A stretch of 64,000 nt of DNA from Prosthecobacter vanneervenii (GCF_014203095.1 NZ_JACHIG010000006.1:248001-312000); one strand, 5' to 3'. Shown: positions 17,002-26,754, numbered from the stretch's first letter. The notes: a model not told the origin generated them from the sequence alone. Program-made: numbers and translations.

Positions 17002-17922
17002 TTAAAGAGGCGAGGGTGATGTGCCTTTAGGGCTGAAAGTAATGATGAAATGCTCAGGAAAGACTTCGAAGCCATATTCGAGGCGAGCTTCCAAAATGAG
17101 AGCTTTGAGGATTCGGAATGACTCGAATGAGTCGGGATAGATGCTGAGGCTGACGTAGCCACCTCTGTGTTGGTAGCTTGCCAGGAGTCGTCTGATGGTG
17201 GTGATGTCGTTGATAAGAATGCCTTCAGACTTTTTGGGAATGGCCTCGAATTCCTCGTCCTTTTTAGGCACGCGCGTGAGCCCTGAAAAATTCTGTCCTG
17301 AGGCATCTTGGAGAGGGTAGAGGGCTCCATATTTGAGGATTACATTGTAGGGCGACTTGCTGCTTGTGCGCTCTTTGGGAAAGCGCACGTGCTCCGCTCG
17401 TTTCGCGTCTTCGGCAGAGGTTTTGTTGCGAATGCTCAGAATCTCTCCGGCCAGGTCACGGCCCTTTTGTTCGGCGGCCTGTTTGCGTGCCTTGGCATCG
17501 GCGATCTTTTGTTCGAGGGCACGAACTTCAGCCCGCAGTTCGGTGAGATCTCCAGCACGTTCTTTTGGCTGTGAGGTGTCTGAGTTGGCGTTTGTGGGCT
17601 GCTGCGTACGAATGCGGTCCAGGGTTGCCTGCAATTCATTGCGCTCCTGGATGAGCGACTGAAGAGGGTTCTGGCCTTTGGCCAGGTTTTGAGCATCGAG
17701 CTTCAGCAGGCCGGCTAGTTCATTTTGTGCCGCCAGAAGTCTTTCAGCTGAAAGCTTGCTCTGCGTCTCTGCCAGACTTGAGGATGCCGCTGGTTTGGGA
17801 CTGTTGTGCTGGGTAAGAAGCGAAAGGAGACAGGAGATGAGAATGATGCCGCCAAAGACATTGCATAGAGTGTCCAGCAGGAGATCAAGGCTTTCATCCT
17901 TGTTGGCGCGGAGTTTTCTCAT
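17002..17922 (-). CDS. ExbD/MotB-like membrane protein 1 of the GTPase system
   Basis: A 306-residue protein. The N-terminus MRKLRANKDESLDLLLDTLC enters one transmembrane helix (about 20-40, NVFGGIILISCLLSLL); the Asp before N-V-F-G-G sits where ExbD and MotB keep their proton-binding Asp. A long coiled coil (about 50-170) leads to a C-terminal domain ending LEYGFEVFPEHFIITF. The same C-terminal pattern occurs in the upstream partner gene, so the two are paralogues. It is the last gene of the seven-gene operon and overlaps the previous gene by 4 bp. An OmpA-type peptidoglycan domain is absent. Confidence 0.65.
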   Translation of the reverse strand: MRKLRANKDESLDLLLDTLCNVFGGIILISCLLSLLTQHNSPKPAASSSLAETQSKLSAERLLAAQNELAGLLKLDAQNLAKGQNPLQSLIQERNELQATLDRIRTQQPTNANSDTSQPKERAGDLTELRAEVRALEQKIADAKARKQAAEQKGRDLAGEILSIRNKTSAEDAKRAEHVRFPKERTSSKSPYNVILKYGALYPLQDASGQNFSGLTRVPKKDEEFEAIPKKSEGILINDITTIRRLLASYQHRGGYVSLSIYPDSFESFRILKALILEARLEYGFEVFPEHFIITFSPKGTSPSPL

Positions 17923-18788
17923 GGTGGCGTGGTTGCTGGCTGCCGCTTGGTGCGCTCTCTCGCGGGCTGGAGCTGGATGTGCTCAGGGATAAGATCGTAG
18001 CCGATCTCATAGCCAGCACCGCGGGTGCGGCGCGTGACCTCATTAAACTGGAGTACGGCGGAGGGTTTGAAGTAGAAAACGATGTAATGCCCATTAGCAG
18101 GGTAGGCAGAGAAGAGGGTCTGCATGAGCCCTTCAAGGGAGTCGGCCTTTCGTGCTTCGCTGTCATCAAAGGCTTGAATGCGGAATCCGGAACTAGCGAC
18201 AGTGACAAGCACGGGATTTTTGCTGGTGGCGCTCTTTTCTGGAATAAGGTAGATGACGTCCTGCTGATCGGAGCTTTCCTGGAACTGACTCTGGGCTTTT
18301 TTGCGCTCACTTTCCATGGATGCGACTTTGGACTCAGCATCGGTTGCCTCCTTGGTTGTGGTTGGCAGGAGTTTTTTGAGGGATTCGATGATGGTGAGCA
18401 GCTTTTGTTTTTCGATGCGAATCTCTCGATCCACTGGGCGTTCTTCTGCCGGTATCACCGGAGTGCTGGCGGTAGGAGTGAGGCGGGCAATGGAGTTCCT
18501 GAGTTCGGCAATCATCCTTCGCACTGTTTCCTCTGTCTCACTGGGCGCGGGTGTAATAACAGCGGTTTTGTCCTTGAGTTTGGCGATCTGTTCCAGCGTC
18601 GTTTTCAGTGTCGCCGCCAGCGTTGTGTTGGGATCTGCCGTGGTGCTGGCCTTGCCGATGACTTCATCGAGATTCAGCGCTAGGAAAATGGTGATGATGA
18701 TGAGAAAGCCGGTGGTGCCGGTGATGACGTCCTGAAAAGCGAAGAAGCTGACGGTGCTGCCATGGGATTTGGTGAATCGGCTTCTCAT
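17919..18788 (-). CDS. ExbD/MotB-like membrane protein 2 of the GTPase system
   Basis: A 289-residue protein. The N-terminus MRSRFTKSHGSTVSFFAFQD opens a transmembrane helix (FQDVITGTTGFLIIITIFLAL) with an Asp at its entry, as in ExbD/MotB ion-channel partners. A coiled-coil region (about 55-150) and a C-terminal globular domain (NPVLVTVASSGFRIQAFDDS, GYEIGYDLIPEHI) follow. The Y-E-x-x-x-x-x-P-E-H pattern is shared with the next gene's product. It starts 24 bp after the MotA/ExbB-like gene and overlaps the next gene by 4 bp. Heterodimeric channel partners are the simplest reading. Confidence 0.65.
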   Translation of the reverse strand: MRSRFTKSHGSTVSFFAFQDVITGTTGFLIIITIFLALNLDEVIGKASTTADPNTTLAATLKTTLEQIAKLKDKTAVITPAPSETEETVRRMIAELRNSIARLTPTASTPVIPAEERPVDREIRIEKQKLLTIIESLKKLLPTTTKEATDAESKVASMESERKKAQSQFQESSDQQDVIYLIPEKSATSKNPVLVTVASSGFRIQAFDDSEARKADSLEGLMQTLFSAYPANGHYIVFYFKPSAVLQFNEVTRRTRGAGYEIGYDLIPEHIQLQPARERTKRQPATTPP

Positions 18789-18812
18789 GCGGCGGCGGCG
18801 GGCTGAGGTGTG

Positions 18813-19730
18813 TCAGTCTTCCTGCAGCCGGAGTCTACCGGCCACCTGGCGGCTGCAGATGTCGTTGCAATTGTCGAGAAACTCTGACTCCATGGCCTGT
18901 AGAAAGCTGACAATAAGCTGAAGTGCAAAGGCGCAGACGAGAGCCACAAGCGTGGTTTCAAAGGCGGTGGCCAGGCCGCCGGTGACGGTTTTGAGCGAGG
19001 CCCGGATGGCCACGAGATCCCCACCGGCTGTGAGGGTGTCGGTAAAGGCGCCAATCGCCTGGCTGAGGCCCTGCACAGTGCCTATAAATCCGAGGACTGG
19101 GATTCCCCACATGAAGCCTTGGATGATGCCATAACTGGCCGCCACCTGAGCTTCATCATTCTCCGATTGTACCTTGAGGATGGCTGCCACATCGGCTGTG
19201 TGACCGATATTATGCAAATTGGCCAGCGCGAGGTCGATGCGGTTAAAGAGCACAAAGTGGTGGGGGTTGTCCACCAGGTGACACATGCGATCCCGCACCT
19301 CGCGTGCAGTGGCGGAGGTGAGGACGAATTCGGGTTCCTGCGGTATGATCGAGAGGCCGAATGAGCGCTGCTGGAAGAGAAGCTTGCGCCACTTGATGAA
19401 AAGCAGCGTCAGCGCCCAGAAGAAGAGCAGCATGGTGGGGTAGGGGCAGGGCCCGCGCTCCAGAAACATGGCGGCAAACCAGCGCGTATGGGGCCACTTT
19501 TGCTGCAAAAGAATAATGGTCGTGTAAAAGGTAGCAGCAAGGAGCAGAGCCAGGATGAAAGATGGCACCTTTCCTGGTGTGGTGAAGCGTCCGCCGTGAA
19601 AGCCAAACCTGCGCTCTACATCGCAACGTGACCAGTCGAGCACCTTGCGCGATGCCTCGTAGGGATTTCCGTTCGGGAGGGTGCCGGTGGTCATGGCGGA
19701 GTGAGTCTGCCTTGGTGAATGATTCTCCAT
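18813..19730 (-). CDS. MotA/TolQ/ExbB-type proton channel protein
   Basis: A 305-residue membrane protein taken from ATG 19730; earlier starts would run into the protease gene. Hydrophobic helices lie at about residues 43-64, 79-98, 190-212 and 238-262. The last two carry the MotA/TolQ/ExbB signature: WGIPVLGFIGTVQGLSQAIG, then KTVTGGLATAFETTLVALVC. Such proteins form pentameric channels around a dimer of ExbD/MotB-type partners and use the ion gradient to do mechanical work across the envelope. Both partner genes follow directly. ZorA of the Zorya defence system belongs to the same superfamily. Confidence 0.85.
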   Translation of the reverse strand: MENHSPRQTHSAMTTGTLPNGNPYEASRKVLDWSRCDVERRFGFHGGRFTTPGKVPSFILALLLAATFYTTIILLQQKWPHTRWFAAMFLERGPCPYPTMLLFFWALTLLFIKWRKLLFQQRSFGLSIIPQEPEFVLTSATAREVRDRMCHLVDNPHHFVLFNRIDLALANLHNIGHTADVAAILKVQSENDEAQVAASYGIIQGFMWGIPVLGFIGTVQGLSQAIGAFTDTLTAGGDLVAIRASLKTVTGGLATAFETTLVALVCAFALQLIVSFLQAMESEFLDNCNDICSRQVAGRLRLQED

Positions 19731-19779
19731 GTCTGACAAAAAGGGATGTTTAAACGTGGCTCCTTTCGCGCATGCCTTG

Positions 19780-20967
19780 CTAGAGATCCTCCCAGAATAT
19801 ATCCGAAAGTACATAATCCATTGGGATGGCACGATTCATGTTTTGAACGACGCCGTTTTTCATCTGTCCCGAAGCAAGGGTTGTGATGCCAATGAGGGCG
19901 CCATCCTTGGTGCGAAAGAGCCCGCCACCACTGTTACCAGAGCTGATAGGTGCGGAGGTGCGGACATATTTTCCTTCGGACCAGTCGTCAAATGCTGAGA
20001 TGACTCCGGAGGTTACGCTGATGCCCTCACCGAGAGCATTGCCTATGGCAACGCATTCCTGACCAGCCTTAAGTTCTGCAAGGCGCGCCGATTTCAGCGG
20101 CTCCATCTTGGCATTGCTGCCGTCTTTGCAGCGCACCATGGCCAGATCCAATTCGTAGCGGCCCTTTTTCACGACTTCGAATGGGATTTCCTCTCCGTTG
20201 AATTCGAGAAAGTAATGGACATCCTTTGCCCCCTTTGGAATTACAACCACGTGTTTGTTGGTTACAAAATAGGCGTAGCCACCTTCATTCTTGATGTGTA
20301 CGGCGCTGCCAGTGGAACCCGCTTGAATCAAGCCGCCCTTTTTACTATCGGGCTCTTTCCAGATAGCGTTGATGCGGATGACATGCGGAGATTTGAGTGT
20401 GGCGACATCTTCGTTGGATAGGATCTGTTCTTTATGTGCCGGCTCACTTGCCTTGATCGGCTGGTTATCGGTGTTTGGATTTTCATTCTTTCTCGCTTCC
20501 TGCATGGCTGTTTTTTCAGACGAGGTGTCAATGCGCTGAGGAGAGAAGTGCTGGCTGGCCAGGACATAGACAAGGACCAGTGCCAGCATAAGACAGGCTG
20601 TGCCTGAGAGTATGATCGCAGGCCAGAACCAGGCGGGCTTTAGCTGGGTGCTGCGTTCCCTGTGTCTGGCCAGACGTTGCGGCTGCGCAGGCTCCGACAT
20701 GGCCTCGTCATAGCTGGGCAGGGGCTCGTGACTGCTGGGCTGATCTGGTGGCGACTGGTTCTGGTAGTCAAAGGCAGAAAGGGCTGCCGCAGCGTACTGG
20801 GCGCGGTACTGCTCCAGGTAGTCCCGGAGCACCTGCCACCGTCCGTTTGCATGGATCTTGTACATGGAGTGCAGATCTCCAGTGACGAGCGCAGCCTCGA
20901 TGTCCTCAAACCTGTAGCCGGACTTTCTGATTCCGCGCCATTCCAGAGTGTAAGTCAAGTCATCCAT
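19780..20967 (-). CDS. Membrane-anchored trypsin-like serine protease with GYF-like N-terminus
   Basis: A 395-residue protein. An N-terminal domain of about 55 residues (ALVTGDLHSMYKIHANGRWQ) looks like the GYF_2/EF-type small domain often fused to verrucomicrobial membrane proteins. A transmembrane helix lies at about 114-136. The C-terminal half is a trypsin-like protease with an apparent triad: His239 in VTNKHVV, Asp274 in ELDLAMVR and Ser346 in SSGNSGGGLF. The protease would lie outside the membrane if the N-terminus is cytoplasmic. Its ATG is 1 bp past the stop of the coiled-coil gene, so it is a true operon member. Confidence 0.85.
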   Translation of the reverse strand: MDDLTYTLEWRGIRKSGYRFEDIEAALVTGDLHSMYKIHANGRWQVLRDYLEQYRAQYAAAALSAFDYQNQSPPDQPSSHEPLPSYDEAMSEPAQPQRLARHRERSTQLKPAWFWPAIILSGTACLMLALVLVYVLASQHFSPQRIDTSSEKTAMQEARKNENPNTDNQPIKASEPAHKEQILSNEDVATLKSPHVIRINAIWKEPDSKKGGLIQAGSTGSAVHIKNEGGYAYFVTNKHVVVIPKGAKDVHYFLEFNGEEIPFEVVKKGRYELDLAMVRCKDGSNAKMEPLKSARLAELKAGQECVAIGNALGEGISVTSGVISAFDDWSEGKYVRTSAPISSGNSGGGLFRTKDGALIGITTLASGQMKNGVVQNMNRAIPMDYVLSDIFWEDL

Positions 20968-20968
20968 A

Positions 20969-23900
20969 TCAGGGCTGGGTTAGGAAAAGGGATTCGCCAG
21001 AAAAGGGCTTGAGATCTGATCCAGTTCCTGAGGCTGAGAGTGCCTCTTTGTATTGTCGCAGCAGGGCCTGCCGGTCTGCGGGCACGTAGAAAACAGGGCT
21101 GAGTGGCAAAGCGCCTGGAGCGGAAATATGGCTGAATGTGGAGGAGCCGGCGGGGGATGGGTTGGCCACCATCAGCGGCTTGCCGCCTTCTTTGCCCAGA
21201 ACCCAAAGCTCTGCAGCACCGCGCCCCTGTTGATTTAGGGAGAGGGTTAAGTCTGATTCCACATAACCGGCAAATTTCAGCCCAGCGGTGATGGCGGCAC
21301 GCAGGTAGGTCCTGTGGGCGTTGGCTTCCGTCTGATAAGTGCGTTTTTTGCAAGCGGCAAAAAACTCGCTTAGTGGAACTGTCCATTTTTTGCGGCTCGA
21401 CTCCACCAGCCAGTCCTCGCTACGCAGGGGGCTGTTTGCCAGAATCTGGTGCAGCTTTTGCAGGTCCTGCTGTAGGCTGGGGCTGTAGTGCAGGCCCCAG
21501 TCACGCGGGCGCAGCAGCATCATGCTTTCCAGTTTCAAGAGTACGCAGGCTTTGGCCAAAGGCGCGTCGTGCGTGTCTTGCACCAGCCTGTCGCACACTT
21601 CCTGGATGGTCTTGTACATTCGTTCGCCCTTCTCGTCTGTCACGCGGTTGAGCGCGAGCTGGTTCATCATCTCACTGGCCTGGCTAAGGCGGGAGTTGAG
21701 CACGGCGTCTCCCTGATATTCGCCTAAAATGCCAACGCGGGTCAGACTTCTCTGAATGAAAAGAACGGAAGTTTGGGTGATGTCCGGCTCATAAAACTTG
21801 GCGCTCCAGCGTGTGGAACTGCCTACGATGGATTGTTCCGGCTTGCCTACAGACCAGTAGGTGGAGTTGGGCTTTTTGCTGGAGTAATGAGTTATTGTGT
21901 TTTCAAAGATGTTGTTGAGAAACTCATCGTGCAGCAGGCCCAGGATCGTTTTCAGTTCGGAGCCCAGCAGGGTGTCTGGCACCATTTGGCGGCCTGATTT
22001 GTCATCCAAGATTGCCTGCAATACCTCCAGGTCTCCTCCAGTGAAAAGGGCTGCCTGAAACGCTTTTTCGCCAGGCATGGTGTCCAGCATTTTCAGAGAT
22101 GCCGCGGCTTCGGCAAATTTGACGGCCTGCCACTTGGCGATGGCCTTTCGGTAGTCTTCCAACGTAGTGGCGCGAGCCGTTTCTGCGCGGAGGTCCGCGA
22201 AAGAACTCAGATCCTTTTGGAAGGTGTCTGTCTGCTGGCGGAGTGCGCGAATGCGGCTGCTCAGATCGGCGGGCAGTGTGAGCGCTGGCACCTCAGGCTT
22301 GAGAAGGGCTTCGAGCGGCTTGAGCTGCTGCTCTATGCCTTTGATGCTGGTGCTGATGCTGGTTGTCAGCTTCTCATGGGTAAGTTCGCTGGCGCTGCGC
22401 TGTTCCAGCTCTGTGAGGGTGGTGGTCGTGCTGGCCGTAAGCTGCTTCAGAGTCGCGGCCAGGTGCAAGTCCGCTTTGGTCTTGAGCGCCGCCAGGCGAT
22501 TTCTGGGCGACGCGGCCAGGTCGCCACCCAGTTGTTTGACGAGAGCTTCGGCGTCATCCAGCTGGCGCAGCAACTTCACGGGAGGCAGGCTGGTGCTGTC
22601 TCCACTGAATGATTTCTCCAGCGCCAGCAGGGCATCTTCCGCCTGTTTGTCGATGCCACGGCTTTTGGAGGCCCAGGAGTTCACCTCCTCGATCTTCGCC
22701 TGCAGGTAGGGCCAGCGAAGCAGCAGATCCTCATCTTTGCGCAGCGTTTTGATCAGGTCTTCCGCCGCCCCGGTGTTTTCCTTGCTCTGATACGAGGCCA
22801 GCTCTTGGGTAAGCGTCCAAGCCTTCCAGGCGTGCAGGCCAACGGCGGAGACGCAGCATAGCACTGCCAGTGTTCCGGCGGCCAGCGCCATGCTGCGCAG
22901 GCGCATGCCGCGCTGCATGCCCTCCAGGCGGGCTCGGAGTTCATGGCCTGCGGCACGCAGCCGGTTTAGAGATTCCGCTTCCACTGGCAGGTGGTAGCCC
23001 TCAAGTTCCTTCCATCGCTTGACGAAGGTTTCGTCCTTCTCCGCGATCTCCTCGTAGGTCACTCCGGAGCCTGTAAGCAGCCGGGTCTCCACTTCCTGCA
23101 CGAAAGAGAGGAATCCTTTCAGCGTACGCTCAAAGTTGTGCTGCTTTTCATCCGCAGCTTTTGACTTGGCATGGTACTGCGTCAGCTCTGCGATGACGCT
23201 CTGCTGGCCATCATCCGCTGGCACCAGTCCATGCTCTTTGAAAAGAGAGTCGAGATCTGCGAGCATCTGGCCCACCTGCCGCCATTGGCCCTCAGCTTTC
23301 ATTTTTTGGATGACAGCGAGCGTGTCTGGCACATGTGCTTCCGCCTGCCTGCGCCGCAGGGCGGCGCGCACGTCTTCTCCTTGCTGGAAGACATCCAACC
23401 GCTCCAGCTTGGAAGGCGGAGCCATGGCTTTGATGCTTTCCGTCAGGGTGGCAATGCACTCCTCATCATCTGTTTTCAGCGCCTCGCGCAGTTCGTCCAT
23501 CTTTTCCTGCAGCGCCTTGTTCTCCAGGCGCTGCAGCTCCTTTTGGGCGTTGTCATCCTGAGGGTTGAGCTTGAGGATTGTCCTGATTATGCGGATGGAC
23601 TTTTCATCGTCGCGGGACAGCACGGCGGCACGAAAATCCTTATAGAGCGGATGATTCGCCGAAATGCCCTTTGCGTAAAGGGCCTCCAACTCGCACACGG
23701 AGTTCGCGTCCAGGCGAGGAGCCGCTTTGAGACCATGGGTCTCGCAGTAAATCTGCCAGTTCTTTTCCTCGCCAAAGCTAAGCGCAGCAACGAGGTCCAG
23801 CAGGGGCGGTTCTTCCTCGGCCACTTGAAGGGCCTGATAATCGCTGCCTTTTTGCAGCATGGCGCTGACGCGGTCCAGCCTGCGCTCCGCATCCGTGCAG

Positions 23901-24001
23901 TTCTGAGCATAGACGAAAGCAGCATCCGTCAAAGCTGAAGGAGGCATTTCCTCTTTCAAGGCGGCACGAATGGCCTGGATGGCTTGTGGAAGAGGTTTCA
24001 C
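20969..24001 (-). CDS. Large coiled-coil membrane protein of the GTPase system
   Basis: A 1010-residue protein of unknown family. Residues 1-365 are helical and charged, with coiled-coil stretches (NAQKELQRLENKALQEKMDE). One transmembrane helix lies at about 369-391 (SMALAAGTLAVLCCVSAVGL). Residues 395-690 are again mostly helical with many Leu/Ala/Lys/Glu heptads, and a globular C-terminal domain (about 700-1000) contains YWSVGKPEQSIVGSSTRWSA and a C-terminal LSPVFYVPADRQALLRQYKE. It overlaps the upstream gene by 4 bp (ATGA). A bridging or scaffolding role between GTPase and channel is inference. Confidence 0.6.
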   Translation of the reverse strand: MKPLPQAIQAIRAALKEEMPPSALTDAAFVYAQNCTDAERRLDRVSAMLQKGSDYQALQVAEEEPPLLDLVAALSFGEEKNWQIYCETHGLKAAPRLDANSVCELEALYAKGISANHPLYKDFRAAVLSRDDEKSIRIIRTILKLNPQDDNAQKELQRLENKALQEKMDELREALKTDDEECIATLTESIKAMAPPSKLERLDVFQQGEDVRAALRRRQAEAHVPDTLAVIQKMKAEGQWRQVGQMLADLDSLFKEHGLVPADDGQQSVIAELTQYHAKSKAADEKQHNFERTLKGFLSFVQEVETRLLTGSGVTYEEIAEKDETFVKRWKELEGYHLPVEAESLNRLRAAGHELRARLEGMQRGMRLRSMALAAGTLAVLCCVSAVGLHAWKAWTLTQELASYQSKENTGAAEDLIKTLRKDEDLLLRWPYLQAKIEEVNSWASKSRGIDKQAEDALLALEKSFSGDSTSLPPVKLLRQLDDAEALVKQLGGDLAASPRNRLAALKTKADLHLAATLKQLTASTTTTLTELEQRSASELTHEKLTTSISTSIKGIEQQLKPLEALLKPEVPALTLPADLSSRIRALRQQTDTFQKDLSSFADLRAETARATTLEDYRKAIAKWQAVKFAEAAASLKMLDTMPGEKAFQAALFTGGDLEVLQAILDDKSGRQMVPDTLLGSELKTILGLLHDEFLNNIFENTITHYSSKKPNSTYWSVGKPEQSIVGSSTRWSAKFYEPDITQTSVLFIQRSLTRVGILGEYQGDAVLNSRLSQASEMMNQLALNRVTDEKGERMYKTIQEVCDRLVQDTHDAPLAKACVLLKLESMMLLRPRDWGLHYSPSLQQDLQKLHQILANSPLRSEDWLVESSRKKWTVPLSEFFAACKKRTYQTEANAHRTYLRAAITAGLKFAGYVESDLTLSLNQQGRGAAELWVLGKEGGKPLMVANPSPAGSSTFSHISAPGALPLSPVFYVPADRQALLRQYKEALSASGTGSDLKPFSGESLFLTQP

Positions 24002-26748
24002 GGGTTGACGGGTTTGGAATTAGACGTGGCTGCAGGTATGACTCTCAGCTTACATAGTTCGACCTTGTCGGGCGTTGCAACGACGAGCGTGTAATCTCCT
24101 GGCATGAGGTCGAAATGCACGGCGGACGGGCCTGAGATGCTCTGCAGCCTGTCCTGTAGCGTCCGCAGCTTGATCTCCTTGTCGCTTCTGGCTTTCGTGT
24201 AGTTGTCTCTCCTGATGTCCTTTTCCCGGGCCGTGGCTTTCGACGTTTCCAGAGCGGCTAGGTCGGCGTTGTCTTTGACGATTCCTGCCTCCAGTTCCTT
24301 GATCTGTCGTTCTAGGCCGTTTCGTTCGAGTGCGAAGGAAGACTGCATCTGCGGCGGCATCACCTCAAAATTGGAGTCTCCAGATTTTCGCAAAGAGAAG
24401 ATCTTCTGTTCGGAGAAAGAACCTTCACGCCGCAGCGAGTACTCAGGAGCCGAGGCGCCAGCCAGGTGCAGTCGTCCCAGAAAACCTGCGGGCAGGTTCA
24501 GTGTTGTCGTGGTGGCGTTGTCTGCAGTGGCTTCAATGACCCGGGCAAAGACGGGTCTGGTAGCCGTGCTGCTCAAAGGCAGAATACGCAGATCGAAAAG
24601 GACCTTCATGCCATCCTTGTCGCGAGCCACCATCCTGATGCCGTCAGGAGACAGGCTATAAGACTCCGGCAGCGAGGTGAGGCTTCCCGTTTCAGAAAAT
24701 GTCAGCGTGTCCACCGCCGCGGCAGTGATCTTTGGCCCAAACATGAGGTCATTCCGGCCATCCAGACTAATGAGTGCCCACCTCTTCAGTTCGCCGTCCT
24801 TGGTTTCAGTCTTGCCATCAGGGGGGGGATGGGCATCCCGGCTCGCTCCCACGTAGAGCTGCATGCCGGCTTCCACAGGCAATCCAGTAATCTTGCCAGC
24901 GGCAGCTTCCCCAGACTGCAGTAGATGGATAAAAATGGGAGAGGTGCCTGTGGGGGAATCTGCATCTTCCACAGGTGCCGCCAGTTTAGGTTTTTCTTTC
25001 CCAGCAGGCTTGGTACTTCCTGAGGCTACGGCCACGCGCATGGCAGGAGGTTTGACTCCTGCTGCCAAGGCGCGCAGCCACTCGGGGAGAGACATGTCTG
25101 CAAGGGTCTGCTGCGCTGACGCATAGCCGCCGGGGCCATCCAAAGCTGCCCATGTAGTCAGCCATTTTTTCACCTCGGCATCCACCGGGACGGAGCCTTC
25201 TTCGGTGAGTTCGAAAAGCTGCTCCCATTCTCTTCGACTGTTCTGTGCCGGGGGCGTACTACGCAGAGAGTCCTTGGCTATTTCCTTCAGCTTTTTGATC
25301 AAGGCATCTGCTGGAGGAGGGCTGATTTTCAGACTCACATATGCGCGCAGCTGTCTCCACAGCTTGGCACGTGCTTCCTGCCATTTACCAAGGGTCTCGT
25401 TTATCTTCGCGGCCTGCAATGGGCCTTGGTCGGGGCGGAGGTGGCTCCACGGATCATTGTGGAGAGCCGTCCATTCTTTCAGCAGGAGAGAGAAGCTTCT
25501 GAGATCATCCCGGTTTTCATTAGGCAGAGGCAGATCGATCTGCTCTTCTGGTTGGTTGAGCACTTTGCGCATGCCCTGGAAAAAGTCACGGTGAGACTGC
25601 AGCAGCGACTGTCCTGTCTCCCAGCTGGTCTGGCTTTCGAGAAATTTCCGTGTGTCATCCAGCAGCAGATCGTATTCCTGCCATGTTTTGGCGATGGCGC
25701 TGACATAGGCATCCTCGGCCAGATGCTGCTGCTTCTGGTGATGGAATTTGAGAATCAGTCCTCCGCCCACAATCAAGATGAGCACGGCAGCCACCAGAAG
25801 TGAAAAACCAATATAGTTTTTGCCCTTGGCCGCAGTCCGTTTCTGGTTCGATTCTGGAGCCCAATTGCCCAAGGTGCTGGCTGTTTGAGATGCGGGGCTC
25901 TCCTGGTGCACTTTTTTCTGCTGCGCGGCAGGAAGCGGGAACGATGCTTGCGGTGGGGGCAGGGCAGTGCTTTCGGGGCTCACTGGCTGCTGCTCTGGTT
26001 CCGGGGGGAGAGGCAGTGTGGACGGATTGGTGAGATCCAGCAGCGTCCGGCTGGAGTTCTCCACCTGGGAGCGCAGTGGTGATGAATCTGGCAGAGCTAT
26101 CCAGCGGAAATCTGCAGGGTCATCTGTGGGTTCCAAGCAGGTGGTAAACCTGCACTGCCAGGCCTGGGCAGTTTCTTGCTGCAGTGATTCTTGGAACAGC
26201 TCAAGGGTGTTAACTCCGGCAGGGGTGATAAGGTAGCAGCCTTTGAGGACATCGCGCGACCACAGGATGCCAGCAGAGGCCTGGCTGCCTGTGATCGAAG
26301 ACCAAGAGTGAGAGGCCGGTGCTTTGAATGCCGACAGGTCCACCTCTTCTGCGGCATCAAGGTAGCGCGGGCCATCTGTCCATGAACGACGCCAGTGCAT
26401 GCCATGCAGCACATCTGCTGGCGTGATGCCAGCTGCGGCGAGGGTGCGTGCCTCGCGCGGCTCGACGATCAGGTGATGGGCGATGTGGTTGGTGCGTCCG
26501 GTGTAGTCAGAGCCGGCATCCTGCAGACAACTCAGCACATGATAGCTGCCCGAGCCCACCGTCAGAATGCGGCAGGCGTAGATGATGCGCCGTGGGTCAT
26601 GACCTGGCAGGCGTGCGAACTGGCTGAAGCGTTCAACAGAGGAGGCCAGCATGCCGCTCACGGCGCGGTGGCGAGCCACCGTGCCAAAGCCAGTGCGCCC
26701 CGCCTCGAGCAGCCTCGGCGCGCTGGTATAGATGAGTTGCCAGGCCAT
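23998..26748 (-). CDS. GAP1-N2-like GTPase-associated membrane protein
   Basis: A 916-residue protein. The N-terminal 170 residues match the pattern I recall for the GTPase-associated protein 1 N-terminal domain type 2: QLIYTSAPRLLEAGRTGFGT, SVERFSQFARL, YHVLSCLQDAGSDYTGRTNH, then IAHHLIVEP. A Pro-rich linker (about 245-300) leads to a transmembrane helix at 311-335 (GFSLLVAAVLILIVGGGLIL). The C-terminal part has coiled coils and beta-rich regions. It follows the P-loop gene by 6 bp, as GAP1-N proteins usually accompany such GTPases. The domain call is from memory of the family; the mechanism is unknown. Confidence 0.7.
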   Translation of the reverse strand: MAWQLIYTSAPRLLEAGRTGFGTVARHRAVSGMLASSVERFSQFARLPGHDPRRIIYACRILTVGSGSYHVLSCLQDAGSDYTGRTNHIAHHLIVEPREARTLAAAGITPADVLHGMHWRRSWTDGPRYLDAAEEVDLSAFKAPASHSWSSITGSQASAGILWSRDVLKGCYLITPAGVNTLELFQESLQQETAQAWQCRFTTCLEPTDDPADFRWIALPDSSPLRSQVENSSRTLLDLTNPSTLPLPPEPEQQPVSPESTALPPPQASFPLPAAQQKKVHQESPASQTASTLGNWAPESNQKRTAAKGKNYIGFSLLVAAVLILIVGGGLILKFHHQKQQHLAEDAYVSAIAKTWQEYDLLLDDTRKFLESQTSWETGQSLLQSHRDFFQGMRKVLNQPEEQIDLPLPNENRDDLRSFSLLLKEWTALHNDPWSHLRPDQGPLQAAKINETLGKWQEARAKLWRQLRAYVSLKISPPPADALIKKLKEIAKDSLRSTPPAQNSRREWEQLFELTEEGSVPVDAEVKKWLTTWAALDGPGGYASAQQTLADMSLPEWLRALAAGVKPPAMRVAVASGSTKPAGKEKPKLAAPVEDADSPTGTSPIFIHLLQSGEAAAGKITGLPVEAGMQLYVGASRDAHPPPDGKTETKDGELKRWALISLDGRNDLMFGPKITAAAVDTLTFSETGSLTSLPESYSLSPDGIRMVARDKDGMKVLFDLRILPLSSTATRPVFARVIEATADNATTTTLNLPAGFLGRLHLAGASAPEYSLRREGSFSEQKIFSLRKSGDSNFEVMPPQMQSSFALERNGLERQIKELEAGIVKDNADLAALETSKATAREKDIRRDNYTKARSDKEIKLRTLQDRLQSISGPSAVHFDLMPGDYTLVVATPDKVELCKLRVIPAATSNSKPVNP

Positions 26749-26754
26749 GAGAGA

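Noticed and set aside
17308..18683. Plus-strand open frames opposite the ExbD-like genes
   Set aside because: No motif and composition matching a shadow; the minus frames overlap by ATGA like a true operon.
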